NCBI GenBank assembly: GCA_037962975.1
Contig: CM075673.1
Span: 152,726,667-152,790,666 of the forward strand
Direction: 5' to 3'
DNA: 64,000 nt
Source of the DNA: Clitoria ternatea
Lineage: Eukaryota; Streptophyta; Magnoliopsida; Fabales; Fabaceae
Positions 10,581 to 22,371 of this stretch are shown here, piece after piece; the first letter of the stretch is position 1; each line of letters begins with the position of its first letter. The notes below the pieces were generated by a model. The model had not been told where the DNA came from. It searched no databases and was given only the letters and a program-made list of their open reading frames with translations. A program made the position numbers and the translations under genes.

Positions 10581-12308
10581 TGTAACACCCTCGGTTAGAT
10601 AAGACAAATCCTTCTGTAGGTTCATCCCATTTAACTGAGAGTGTTAACAGTTCTTAGAAAAAGTGAATTTTTTTTTTTAAAATAAATACGTGGCAGATCA
10701 GCGGAAGTAATATTGTATATATCACATAGTCATTCATAAACTGTAAATAATTGTACTCTTAACAGAATGGGGCACGCAGGCACCCTTAAATATTATACAG
10801 TCATCCGGTGTCTAATTATAAATATTCTATCCTTAATGATTGTTCTCAATGGATTCAGCGTATTGCTGATCTTCACACTCGGGTTCTTGAGTTTCTAATT
10901 CCTCTGAAAAATGTTCAACAGTAAGGGTGAGTATAACCCAAGACCCTGAAGGTTACCCGGTGCGGACATAATCCAGTTAACAGATAATATCACATAATCA
11001 TACAATTAACATGTTCAAAATTATAACAATCAAATATGTTGTCATGGAATGCATGAGTTGAATTTATTATGATTTATCTTTGGTTAAGTCTCATGATGCA
11101 TGTGGGCCCAATAAATCATTTCTTCTTCTCATTCTTTGGAATATCTCCATTCCATTTTCTAGAGCGATCAGGGTCCGCCCAAGCTCCCATAGGGTACGAA
11201 TGAACTCATTGGTTCTCATCATTGATTTATATATTTTTGGAGCTTGGATCCCTACGATCATAGTTACACTCCGTCATTTAGTCAAAGTACACTAGAATTG
11301 CATCGTCTCACCCGGCTATCAGGCGCGACTCTGATGCCATTGGGTTTCCGTTCCAGTTGTACTCCCAAGATCTTCATGGAGATCGAACGTGAATGTCCTC
11401 CAGCGTACCAGGTGTATGCTCTAGATAATTTTTCTCCTTCAAAAATATTTTCATGATGCAAAGTGCATTATTTAAGTTTTATCATTACTTTGATCCCTAG
11501 GTATCTATGTGATTCCAGCCTCGTAATATTCATGTTGTTAGGTCCACCATTTTTTAAGACGTTGTAAATTATTTTTATTATTTTATTTATTATTATTCAA
11601 GAAAATATATCAGTTATATCTTGGCTAAAATAATGTTTCGTTTAAAGAATAAGTAGTTTGTTCCTTATTTCATTATTCATAACTTAAACAATAATATTAG
11701 TTACAAGAATAATAATAATAATAATAATAATAAGGCATCGTCTGTTATAAAAAAAATGAAATAAAAGGAAAAATAAATAGAGAGAATAAGGCGGCAGGGC
11801 CGTCTATTATAATATAGATAAGCGGAAATAAAAAGAAAGATAAATGCAAAGAATAAGGTGGCAGAGCCAGCCAATATATTCAATAAAATAAATGACATAA
11901 ATTAAATAAAAATAAAATGTTAAGAATAAAGCGGCAGAGCCGTCCATTATAATATAGATAGGCGGAAATAAAAGGAAAGATAAATGCAGAGAATAAGGCG
12001 GCAGAGCCAGCCAATATATTCAATAAAATAAATGACATAAATTAAATAAAAATAAAATGTTAAGAATAAGGCGGCAGAGCCGTCCATTATAATATAGATA
12101 TGCGGAAATAAAAGGAAAGATAAATGCAAAGAATAAGGCGGCAAAGCCAGCCAATATATTCAATAAAATAAATAACATAAATTAAATAAAAATAAAATGT
12201 TAATAATAAGGCGGCAGAGCCGTCCATTATAATATAGATAAGCGGAAATAAAAAGAAAGATAAATGCAGAGAATAAGGCGGCAGAGCCGTCCATTAAGCT
12301 TAATAGTA

Positions 12309-12340
<32 letters not shown>

Positions 12341-12343
12341 TAA

Positions 12344-12383
<40 letters not shown>

Positions 12384-14130
12384 CATATTCATAATCATAA
12401 TTATAATCTTAATCATAATAATAGTAACAATGATATAAATGGTGATCATCCATCCTTATTTCCTTGTTTATCTTATCTTTCAAAACTTCCTTACTGGAAT
12501 CCACATAGGCACCCATGGTTCTTAATATTTTCACAATCCAATACAGATCATATATTTTCACAATTTAACACCGATCATATCATTCAATCATCATGATTAA
12601 TAATAATTAACACAGACAATTAATCATATACATAAAATATATATAACAAATATATAACAATTAAGGCATTTAATTCACAACAAAACCGAATCTGTCCTGG
12701 AAAGGTGAGGACCCAAGGTACCTTAACCCTTTCCTTTCACTCAGATTTCCCCAGAATACCCGAGAATATACCCCCCTTACCTCAGATGTCGTATTTTTTT
12801 GATACTAGATGAGAGGGAGAGAATCCAACTTTCAAACCGTAGCTCCAATCGATGATTTGTCTCCGTAGTTAGACTTTACGTGATTTTGGTGAAGAACAGA
12901 GGTGGTTTAGTGTCAATAGAGGAGAGAGAGGGAGAGAGAGAGAGAGAGAAGGGCTGCATGAAGTGGGAGAGAAAGAGTGGTGCAGCTTTTGAAGAGGGGT
13001 GATGCCATATTTATAGAAAAATCTGGCCACCGGGTCTAAATTTAATTGGTACCGGTTTTGAATAGTTAATTTTAAAAGAAAATAAAAAGTTACTTATAGT
13101 TGCGGTTAAAATCTGAAAAAGTTTCCAACATGAAAGTTGTAGATCGGCTCTTTCTCTTCGAAACGATATATGGTATGCAAAAATCTGACACCCGGAGCAA
13201 AAGTTACGCCAAAAACAGAGAAAAATGGGAGTTGGTGTAATAGTTCTTTTTTGAAAGATAATTCTGCCGCGCAAAATCTGTTGGGAATTAGCCTTTCATT
13301 TCTTCACGAAAGTTGTAGGATTTTTCGATACGAAACCATGAAAAAAAGAACGAAGTCATTTCGACATCGTATGAGAGAGATATTCGCATTTTTCTATAGG
13401 AGTTACTATTCCCGCGAAAATCACTATTTCTCTAAAAATTTTCGCTTTTCGGGGATGATCGAGCAAGAACTAGCTTTCAGGTTCTTCACGAGAATTGTAG
13501 AGGGATTTAATACGAGAACAGAAAAATTACAACGAACTGATTCTGAGCTCGTATGATTTTTCTAAGAATTTAACAAGATTAAATAACGTTTTTTTCAAGT
13601 TTGGTAATGATAGATCACGAAATAGAGTTTGAGGCTAGAAATAGAGTTTGTCAGGTTTTTCATAACAACGAAACCGAGATTAAAATTTCTTAATTTCGAC
13701 CTCATATGAAAAAGTTATGCCCAAAACAGGAAAGATATTTTAGTTGAATTCAGAGGTTCCTATTTAACTAGATAAGTTTTTCCAAGAAACGAGGTTGATG
13801 AGGTCTGAATTAAAGTTTTGGCTCTTCAGGAAAAGTGTTTGATTTGTCAAAACAGTTCATTAGGGACTGTCTATACTGAAATCGGAAATCCCCAAAGTGT
13901 AGAAATAGACAATTGTGGATCTCTTTTCGGTATAAATTGAATTTCTAGGAATTGACTTGATGAATGATGGTACAAGTCTAATTAGTTTACTAAATTAGTG
14001 TTAGATATAGGATTAGATCATCAATTCTTGACTATATGTAGAGTCCCTTATTTACTTATTATCACTTATAAAACTTCCATACTTCAAAAATTACAAGAGT
14101 AAAACTGTTTCTAAAAACAGGGATGTTACA
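10581..14130 (-). repeat. 5' LTR of the young gypsy element (3550 bp)
   Basis: This LTR drives the element because the element reads leftwards. It has the same structure as 2386-5937, with one extra T in the run near 10670 and one AAT unit fewer. It ends against the duplicated CCTGG at 14131-14135. Confidence 0.95.
13008..13015 (-). promoter_or_regulatory. TATA box of the gypsy promoter in the 5' LTR
   Basis: Minus-strand TATAAATA (context TCTATAAATATGG) is followed about 30 bp downstream by a long CT-rich stretch, the reverse of the GA tract near 12920-12950. This is a typical plant TATA plus pyrimidine-patch arrangement. A transcript starting near 12980 would cross the rest of the LTR and then gag-pol. 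The start point itself is inferred. Confidence 0.65.
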
Positions 14131-14724
14131 CCTGGGAATCGGGTGGAACGCGAATGAATACTTCGTCGGAGATTACGATAGCCAGATGAACAGTATGTTA
14201 TAGCATCCTTACCTCCTCGAAAACCAGGACAGTACTTTGTTCCTTCACGGCAGCCTCCACCATCACCCTGGACGACGTACTATTATCCTTCACAATCGAC
14301 ACAACAGCCCATGAACACAAATGAAAACATAAACCCACTGTTTGAGGTGCCACCCTTCTTCACAAATTTTAGGGGAGGTTTCCAATCTGGTCAGCCATCA
14401 TCGTCCCATTACATACCGGAATCACCGGAACCGACACCATCCCCCTATGTTCAAAATTTGATGACTCCAGTAGCACCTCAACATGACAACTGGGGTCTTG
14501 ATATAGGTAGTTCATCCGACTTTATACCTCAGATGTTTGACCTAAACACAACTGTGTCTGAAACTGGGCAGGCTCATCAACAAGTTGAAGACCCCGTCGA
14601 TGAATCTCAAATTGAAGATCAGGTTGACAATGTTCGTAGTTTACCTCTAGGTTCAATGGAGGAGTACCCAGGCCTTGTTTTCTGTCCCCCGATGCTCACC
14701 CCCGTCGACGTTAATGTTTTATAG
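14131..14724 (+). pseudogene. PMD gene, 3' part, resumed after the gypsy insertion
   Basis: After the duplicated CCTGG the reading frame continues from 2385 without a shift, so the insertion hit coding sequence. The first part has an in-frame stop (GTGGAACGCGAATGA, near 14154). From 14311 a 137-residue open stretch rich in Pro, Ser, Gln and Asp runs to TAG at 14722; it is the low-complexity C-terminal tail usual for element-borne PMD proteins. The gene ends about 70 bp before the stop of the convergent MULE transposase at 14797. Confidence 0.65.
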
Positions 14725-14796
14725 TTGATGTTATGTATGATTAGTATTAATGAACTTTATTTTTATATGACATGTTTATGACTATGTTTACTATCG

Positions 14797-16103
14797 TTAT
14801 TGATATATTGCACGTAAATAAAATAGTAATTGACGGTATAAATGAACTTGTAAAATTATAGATAAATCGCATGGACAGTAAACTAGAAGAATATAATAAT
14901 GGTCACGGGTTACAGTTACTAAATGCACTTGAATTGTTGTTGGACAGTTAGACCTATTGTGGCCTGGTTGTCGACACAATCCACATTTTGGCCAGGTTTG
15001 AGAACCAACCCAATCCATCTCATTTCTAATTCTTGTTGACTTGGGTCGCCCCTTGCCACGTAACATGTCTTTATCTGCAAGAATGATATGAGCGTCATTA
15101 GTCTTGGGGAGCGATTGATCATCTCTAATTGGATACCACTGGCCTGAATACACCTTCATGATGTTATGCAATGAGTATGCATTGTCTATAAATTGAAAAT
15201 AATTCACATTAACAGCGTTGTAGGCAGCAATGACATGCATATATAGGTACTTGTATGCTTGGAATCGGCCACACTCACACCATCGTTCCTTTAGATTGAG
15301 AATCCATACAAAGCCACCTTTTTGGGTAATTGGATTCATCCTATCCTCAACCTTGAACCTGGTGGACTCCGCATCATACCTTCACACATCAATGGAAGAT
15401 GTTTGTGCTTGATACAATGCGAGTTTTTCAAGCACTTTAGTTGAGTATACTTGACCCGTTGCCATTTCAGCCATCACATGTCCAAGACGATCAACGAAGT
15501 AATACACTAAATGAGTGTAGGTGCACTTAGCCAATATTGTTATAGGTTCTTGCCCCTTTCAAGACCTTGTTGACAACTTCTGATAGGTTAGTTGTCATGT
15601 GCCTGAACCTATGACCATCCTCATCATACGCCAATGACCATTTGATTTTGGGATATTATCAATCCATGTTGTAATTTTTGGACTCAATGAACAAAATTTT
15701 TCCAAATTCCGGTCAAAGGAATATTTATTTGGATTGTACCCTAAACAGATAACAACATTAATGTTAGCAAACAACATATGATGTAGTCTCAACTAAAGTG
15801 CATAAATACATTTAAATTTATAATGTCATACGTAACTTCAGCAGACTTTTCTCTTGCTCTTGGTTCTTGAATTTCAATTTAAAGTTGCTAGCAACATGTC
15901 GAATGCAATACCTATGATAAATCATAGGTGGTGTCCATCCGCAATTTGGGTCATGCATTGCACCCAAAATGCTTCTATGGCGATCAGAAATTATACTTAT
16001 TCCACTCTTCAGGGTAACATACCTCCTCAACAACTTTAAAAACAACCCCAATCTTTCAACGTTTCTCCCTCGACAATTGCAAACGCCAAGGGGAGAACAG
16101 AGA
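14797..16103 (-). pseudogene. MULE transposase, C-terminal half (MuDR-like), decayed
   Basis: Minus-strand fragments match the MULE family. At 15818-16051 lies the core with GISIISDRHRSILGAM (second catalytic Asp) and the CIRHVASNF block. At 14797-15339 lies a SWIM-type zinc finger (WCECGRFQAYKYLYMHVIAAY), in which the third zinc ligand, normally Cys, is Tyr, followed by a CCHC knuckle (CGLCRQPGHNRSNCP). Frame breaks separate the blocks (for example between 15340 and 15595). The gene is cut at 16103 by the solo LTR and continues at 19865. It faces the PMD gene tail to tail, as the two genes of MuDR-type elements do. Confidence 0.8.
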
Positions 16104-18489
16104 TGTTACACCCCTTATATACATGAGATATATATATATATATATAAAAACTTTTAGAAAGATATACATATTTATCACTCTTTATCTCACGTATACAAGG
16201 ACGTATATACATATGATTTCCTTTGAATATTGAAAGTAAAAAAAATCATTGTCTTTCAATATTTGTCCATAATGATAAAACAATTTATAGAAATCATAAG
16301 TGATAAATCATTAGAGTATTATATCGAAATAAGAAAGTTTATCAAAGTTTAACCTTTACCTTGTTACAATTATCTAACTTGATATTATAATAAGGCAAGG
16401 TAAAACTAAATTATACCTCTACTACAAATGTGACCAATCATTTCTTAGTCCTTGAACCATCGAGTTTTGGAATCCTACTCTTGTCATATCTCTTCACCTA
16501 TCTGATTAAGGATGAGACCACTTTACCCTTTTGTAATTACATATCCTTCCATCTTGAACTGTTAGCTATATATCATATAACATATATTTTGGACACAAAA
16601 TTCAAACAAGAAGGAGTGAGAAACAGAATATAATACTTTACAGATAAGACATAAGTATAAGGGTTTTCATAACTAATAAATTAATATCATTCAAAATCTT
16701 GTACACAATTAATTATAAATATAGGGTTCTCACACATATAGCAATCATACTTTCATTTACAACCATCCATACAGAATATCACAATCACATGTATGACATG
16801 TAATGCTTTTAATACTACCTCATTCAGTTTATGCATGTGGGCCCTTAAAGTTTTAATTTGCACTAGGTCAACCAGGAGTTTACACTGTTTCATAATTCCG
16901 GATAATAACATAAATGCCTTTGTAGCATATGAACAGCTCAACTGGCGTGGAAACACTTAGAGACTAGTCAGACTGAGAAGGTTTTTATTGTGAAAGTACC
17001 CGACACTAGGGAGCGACCCCGGGTCACCTGAAGCACCCTTTCACACCCTCTCATCCCAAGGCTCGCAATTAAGCCTCCTCTAATGTATCATCGGTTTCTA
17101 TAATCCGTCCCCAAGCAATATCACATCTCATTTCTCTTTAATGATTGATGATGCATGAACTACTCACATATTTAGTTGGTTAAGACTTTTAGAAACTCAA
17201 TTATTAAATATCATAAAGGTTCACAAAATCATCTCAATAAACTGTACATTTCCATAAGTTCTTCTTTGAACTTCTGTTATACAGAAATAAATTTAGTATA
17301 ATCTTCAAATTCATATCTCACCAAAATTGAGTTTCCAAGCCTTAAATATCTCAAAACTTTCTCTTAAAAAAACTTCACATATTTACATAATTTTTCCCAA
17401 TTTGAATCTTAACTAGATTAAGTTTAGAAATCTCGACTATAACAAAATATCCTTTAGTTATTTCATTAGGGAAAACCAATTTAAATTTCTGATTTCTAAA
17501 AGAAAATATATTTTTTTAAAATCATTAACTAAGAATACTTAAAACTATAAAAATTTTCTTTAATTCAAGAATTAATTATCTCAACCTTTGATTTTCATAA
17601 AATAGCTTCTTTCTAATACTAGATTTTATTCTAGAGATTAAAAATAAAGTTAATGAAAATTATTTCTAAGAAAAAAAACTAAAATAATGATAAAATACTT
17701 TCTCTTAGAATAAAAATTTAAAGAGTAAGGTAAGAAAATTCTTACTGAGTTTTAACTTTCCGTCATGCTTGCTATATGCTCAAACTTCATATCACATGGT
17801 CATCAATCATTCATCAACCACAATCAAGTATTGTAATGTCATCAATCACAATCAAATATCATCAATCATAATTACATATCATTAATCACAGTCTAATATT
17901 ATAAATCACAATATCATTAATCAAAATCAAATATAGTTAAGTATAATCAAGTCAAATCAACCAAATATCGCTCCAAAATATAATTCAAATTTTAATGGTT
18001 ATTTAAATTAGTAGAGTTGATTTTGAGTCCTTATAGTCCATTCCTCGCACAGGTCTATATAAGTCCATATATATAATCTAGTGTTCGCATAAGTATAGTT
18101 CAGTCTATACAGGTCATAATAGTCCAAGTCCTTGCATAGGTTTAGTCCAGTTCGTATAGGTTATCCAAGTCTTTGCATAGGTATTTCAGATCAAGTTACA
18201 CAAGATACACAATTTAAAATTTATATAAATTTTAAGTTAAATAGTTATTATTTTAAAATATTATTATTATTATTAAATTTAAAAGGAGCAGGGGAATTCT
18301 CCCATTATTCTTATATCTTTTCATATTATATTCCTATCTCACCCCCCCTTACCTTGAATTGCTACCAAAAGTGAGTTCACTTTGCACCTCCGAGTTTTAG
18401 AAATATTAATACCAACTTATCTCAGTATAGACATAAAATAAAAATAAAGATTACTACGTAAAACAAAAATGATAAATTTTGAATAGTGA

Positions 18490-18690
18490 ATAGTGAATAT
18501 TAAATCATGCATAGTAACAGTAAATAGTAAAACATGAATAGTTATGATAAATAGTAAATCATAAATAGTAACAGTAAATAGTAAATAGTAAATAGTAACG
18601 GTGAATAGTAAAACGTGAATAGTAAAGGTAAATAGTAATAGTAAATAGTAATTTACTATTTGAATATTAATTTACTATTGAAATAGTATT
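18490..18690. repeat. AATAGTA-type short tandem repeats
   Basis: A degenerate run of GTGAATAGTAAA / AATAGTAACAGTAAATAGTA units inside the solo LTR, about 150-450 bp downstream of its TATA box in the LTR sense. No coding content. Confidence 0.8.
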
Positions 18691-18931
18691 TTACTATTCA
18701 GAATAGTAACTTAAAATAATATTATTTCCAGTATAATAATAGATTTCTAAAAACCATATGAAAATAACCCTAAAAAATATAAAAGAGATGTATTCTTACC
18801 TTAGGATTTTAACAGAACCTTCTTCCAAAAAAATTTATTTCTCTCTCTTACTTCCACCACTATCTCACTAACACTATTATATTAAGAAAACTTAATCAGA
18901 AATTATGAATTCTAAAGAAGAATTCTTTCGG

Positions 18932-18939
18932 TATTTATA
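18932..18939 (-). promoter_or_regulatory. TATA box of the solo LTR
   Basis: Minus-strand TATAAATA in the context TTCCTATAAATACCG. It is placed about 920 bp from the LTR start, comparable with the other gypsy LTRs here. It would read leftwards, into the sense direction of the broken transposase. Confidence 0.5.
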
Positions 18940-19864
18940 GGAAGGAGAATTACTATGCATTCTATTATTTTAATATAAAAGTACTGTGCATTTTTTGAAA
19001 TTTAAATCCTGGTTACTGTGCATCTTTTGAAATTTTCGTACATACACAGTGTTTTGCATAGTAAATGTCGGCTGAATTATTAAGCCAAATAGTAACCTTT
19101 CACTCGGTATATTTTAATATTCAAAATTAGTCCTTTTTGAAATTTAGTGATATTATATCAGTTCTCACTAATTTTATGATAAGTAATATAGAGTTTAAAT
19201 TTTAAAAATCTAAAATTTTCTGTTAATAAAAATTTATTGATATGTTTTCGATTTTTTTACGATTGGTAAAAATCAAGATTTTACTCAAACTGATAATTTT
19301 TAGATAAGTCTACTTGAAATGGATTTTAGAAAATTTTCTTATAATTTAACTTCACTTTCTTATAAATATTTTTAATTTAAGTCACTTTATATGAATTTAA
19401 AATTATTTAAAAAATATTATTTAATTAAAATATTTCCAAAATTCCAAAAAATTCCAAAAAATCATAAATAATATATAGATTAAAAAGTTCTAAAGAACCA
19501 CAATCTAATTCCTTTAAAATTTTATTTTAAAATTCTAATAAGAGTTAAATCATAAATATGTAAAAACATAAAATAAAAACATAAAATAAAAGTTGTGAAT
19601 AATAAATATATTTAAAATTCTTAATATAATTTCATTAATCAATGAATACTAATTAGGTCATTTTAAAATTCTCATTTAAAATACATAAATATTTTTTATT
19701 TTATTATTATTATTTTATTTTATTTTAAAATAACAAATAATTAAATATAAATACCAAAATTTCATAAAAAATGATAATAATAAACTAACTAATAGTAAGT
19801 ATTTCTCATTATAAATATATTTATCTATTTTCTATTTGAGTAGAAAATGGGATGTTACAAGAGA

Positions 19865-20974
19865 TGTTGCCATCTTGGGTTGTGGCAATGAAAAGAGTAC
19901 CCTTGTATTTTGCTATACAAATGGGTGTCATCTACTTCGATCACAGTCTTGCAAAAGTTAAAACCATCAATATAAGCCTTGTATGTCAAAAAAATGACGA
20001 AATTTACGAAACCTTTGGTTAACCTCACCCTCTACAACAAATGGATGGGTTTGCAAAACGTATGTCGAGCCTTCAACAACCTGGGTCATACGGCTTAGCC
20101 AACAGGGTAGTAAAACATATGACCTCTCCAATCGCCAAAGACTTTAACAAAGGCTTTTTGTTTTGCTCTCCATTCCTTTTTGGTAAGAAACAACAAAGCC
20201 AAATTTCGCTTTAACTCTTTCTTGAATTAAAGCAATTGACACTGATGGTTCCTTCTTCACCATCCCTATATATATAAAAATTATTAAATTAAAAAAATAA
20301 AAAATAATATAAAGTAATATCAAAAATTAATCACATTACCTATTATGACAGTGCATGGTCTTGTGAGAGGGTTACGTTAACGCAGGTATATGGGCCACTA
20401 TATTGATTAATAACCCACTTCTGTGACTTTTTTGAAAGAATTACACGCATTCGCCAACCACAACCAGTAATTTGATTAGGACACTTCAAAACGAATTTAT
20501 TCGGCTTTGGCTCCACAACTATATACGATTGATGCATTTTCATTGTATATTGTTTTAGTGCATTTTGCACTTCACTTTTGCTTTCAAATTCTAACCCCAC
20601 CGACAACTCATCCCAACATTCCAATAACTATAGTCATCAAAATCCATTTCTTCAGCTTGATGCTCCAAATTTAGATTTTGATAATGTGGTGTCACGTTTC
20701 AAAACATCATCTCAACAGTACCTACATTAATTAAAATAAACCCGTGTAAACAAAATTTAATTTTAAATTAAATATATTAACTTTCAAAATAATTTACCAG
20801 AGGGCTAACAAGCGATTGGATTAGACGATCCACTAACACCTATTACAGCTCCCCAACCTGCATCATCCTAGTGTTTGGATCTGCCATTAATAATTCGTCA
20901 TCCTCGCATGAATCACTACTATCAACCTCAGATGGTAAATTATAATTAGAATCCCCATCTGACATATAATTCAT
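19865..20974 (-). pseudogene. MULE transposase, N-terminal half, decayed
   Basis: An acidic N-terminus starts at the ATG at 20974 (MNYMSDGDSNYNLPSEVDSS...) and stops early near 20840. The MuDR DNA-binding/WRKY-like region follows at 20343-20624 (LSVGLEFESKSEVQNALKQY, CGWRMRVIL, YTCVN). From about 20260 down to 19865 a degenerate stretch contains FNFCKTVIEVDDTHLYSK, the block with the first catalytic Asp. Several stops and frame changes occur. The reading continues across the solo LTR at 16103. Confidence 0.75.
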
Positions 20975-21103
20975 ATTGAATATTTTGTACGAAAAAAATA
21001 CTTGAAAGTAATGAATTGGAAGAAAAAAATTACAAAAGGTTAAATGAATTGCAAGAAATGTGAGAAAGTACTATGGATTGGAGCGAGTATTGACTTTGGG
21101 GGA

Positions 21104-21105
<2 letters not shown>

Positions 21106-21146
<41 letters not shown>
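21106..21146. repeat. (TA)n microsatellite
   Basis: About 19 TA units, just upstream of the MULE transposase start. It generates repetitive Ile-Tyr frames in several phases that are not genes. Confidence 0.95.
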
Positions 21147-21148
<2 letters not shown>

Positions 21149-21300
21149 TGTTGTGGTGCATGTGGTAGGTACACCACATAATTGGTGTCGTATGTGGTTG
21201 GTGCACCAAAGGATGGTGTGTCGTACTTGGGCTGTGCACCACACGACTGGGTGCCGTATCTCCTGGATGTACCACACCTAAGTCGTACGTGCATGAGACG
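21147..21300. repeat. Degenerate tandem/inverted repeat around GTGCACCA
   Basis: Units of about 33-35 bp alternate TCGTA(T/C) with GGTGCACCA or a close form (near 21187-21215, 21220-21250 and 21255-21280). GTGCAC is itself palindromic. Its place, 130-330 bp outside the transposase start, fits a subterminal region of the MULE. I found no matching sequence at the left end, so this stays inference. Confidence 0.5.
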
Positions 21301-22366
21301 GCATGCACATGTGGCGGCTTCCAGCTAAGTTATCCCCCTCAAATGCGACACAAAATTAAGCCTCAGACATGTAATTTCAACAAAACAGCCCAAGATTCGA
21401 AATATAAATTTCCAAGGGCACCATTAATAAAAAAAAAGCCAACCAAGAAGCACTATAAAGCAAGAATAAAGTGTGTCAAGTTATGAGAGATGGGTTCGGC
21501 AGTGTTGACTTCAGGTTGAAAGTGAAGCTAACATTATATGTATTAAAATATTTTATCTAGTTAGCTGAAATTAATGTTGGTTTTTAATAACTTATTAGTA
21601 TTTTCAAAAATGTTATTTTAAAGTACTACTTGAAATTTATTTTTATTTAATAATCTCTTCATAATTTTAATAATTTTTACCACTAGTTTTTATTTTATTT
21701 TTAAAAACTAAAATCTTTATTTTGTTTTTAAAATAGTAAAACCTCGTAGAATATTATATTATATTATTATTTTCTTTTTAATATTAATTAAAATATCTAA
21801 AAAATTAAAAGTTGTGTAAGAAAAAATATTACAAATTATATTAAAATAATTAAGCATGTCCTTTTTATATTATTTTATATTTATTAACTATTATAACAAT
21901 TGATTTTATCAGATACTTCTAATTCAACCAGCTAGTTTATTCGGTTTCAACTTTTAACTTTCAACAACATTTCAACTTTTAACTAATGAAAAATAAATGT
22001 TTAGTACTTATTGAATATTAAATGGTTCGTAAAATATGTAGAGACAATTTAATATAAAATTATTTCACTAAGTCTAAAATAGGTCCTCAATGTATAACAA
22101 ATCAACCATGTCAAATTAAAGTAAAATTATATGTTTATGTCTCTCAGAGTTTCTCATACTCTTTGATTTTATTAATCTTTATTTGTGGTACACTCCTTCC
22201 TTCCATGACTTATCACTCATATTCTCATTTATTTCTTGAGTGTGACATTAATATCCTTCTTTAAACCATTTACTAAAAAACTATATCCTTCCCTGAATTA
22301 AAAATCAAGGCTATCTCCTTTTATTATATCAACATCTCAAATTTGCATCAACCCTCAACATTGAGG
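21301..22366. other. AT-rich intergenic sequence, no gene seen
   Basis: No exon-like frame, terminal repeat or known element was recognised between the MULE 5' region and the solo LTR at 22372. The outer right end of the MULE probably falls in or just before this stretch. Confidence 0.5.
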
Positions 22367-22371
22367 CCATT

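Larger units (their letters stand above)
2386..14130 (-). mobile_element. Full-length Ty3/gypsy LTR retrotransposon, chromovirus (Tekay/Del-like)
   Basis: The element is 11.7 kb, with TG...CA LTRs at 2386-5937 and 10581-14130 and a perfect 5-bp target duplication CCTGG (2381-2385 and 14131-14135). It reads on the minus strand: 5' LTR on the right, tRNA-iMet-type primer site, one gag-pol frame, purine tract, 3' LTR on the left. By eye the two LTRs differ at only three substitutions plus one base in a T run and one AAT unit, so insertion was very recent. The polyprotein is uninterrupted. Lineage is inferred from the domain order (PR-RT-RH-INT), the chromodomain-like C-terminus and the LTR start TGTAACATCCC. 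It sits in an exon of the PMD gene of the older MULE. Confidence 0.95.
16104..19859 (-). mobile_element. Solo LTR of a Ty3/gypsy element (3756 bp)
   Basis: The termini are TGTTACACCCC (16104) and GGGATGTTACA (19859), flanked by a perfect 5-bp duplication AGAGA (16099-16103 and 19860-19864). Read on the minus strand it starts TGTAACATCCC like the other gypsy LTRs here. It has a TATA box at 18932-18939 and a conserved ATGCATGTGGGCCC block (16831-16844), and no coding frame. A single LTR with one target duplication is the product expected from recombination between two LTRs of a full element. It lies in the MULE transposase between the first and second catalytic Asp. Confidence 0.85.

Noticed and set aside
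21030..21308. Several overlapping frames with Ile-Tyr runs
   Set aside because: They pass through a (TA)n microsatellite and degenerate repeats; not genes.
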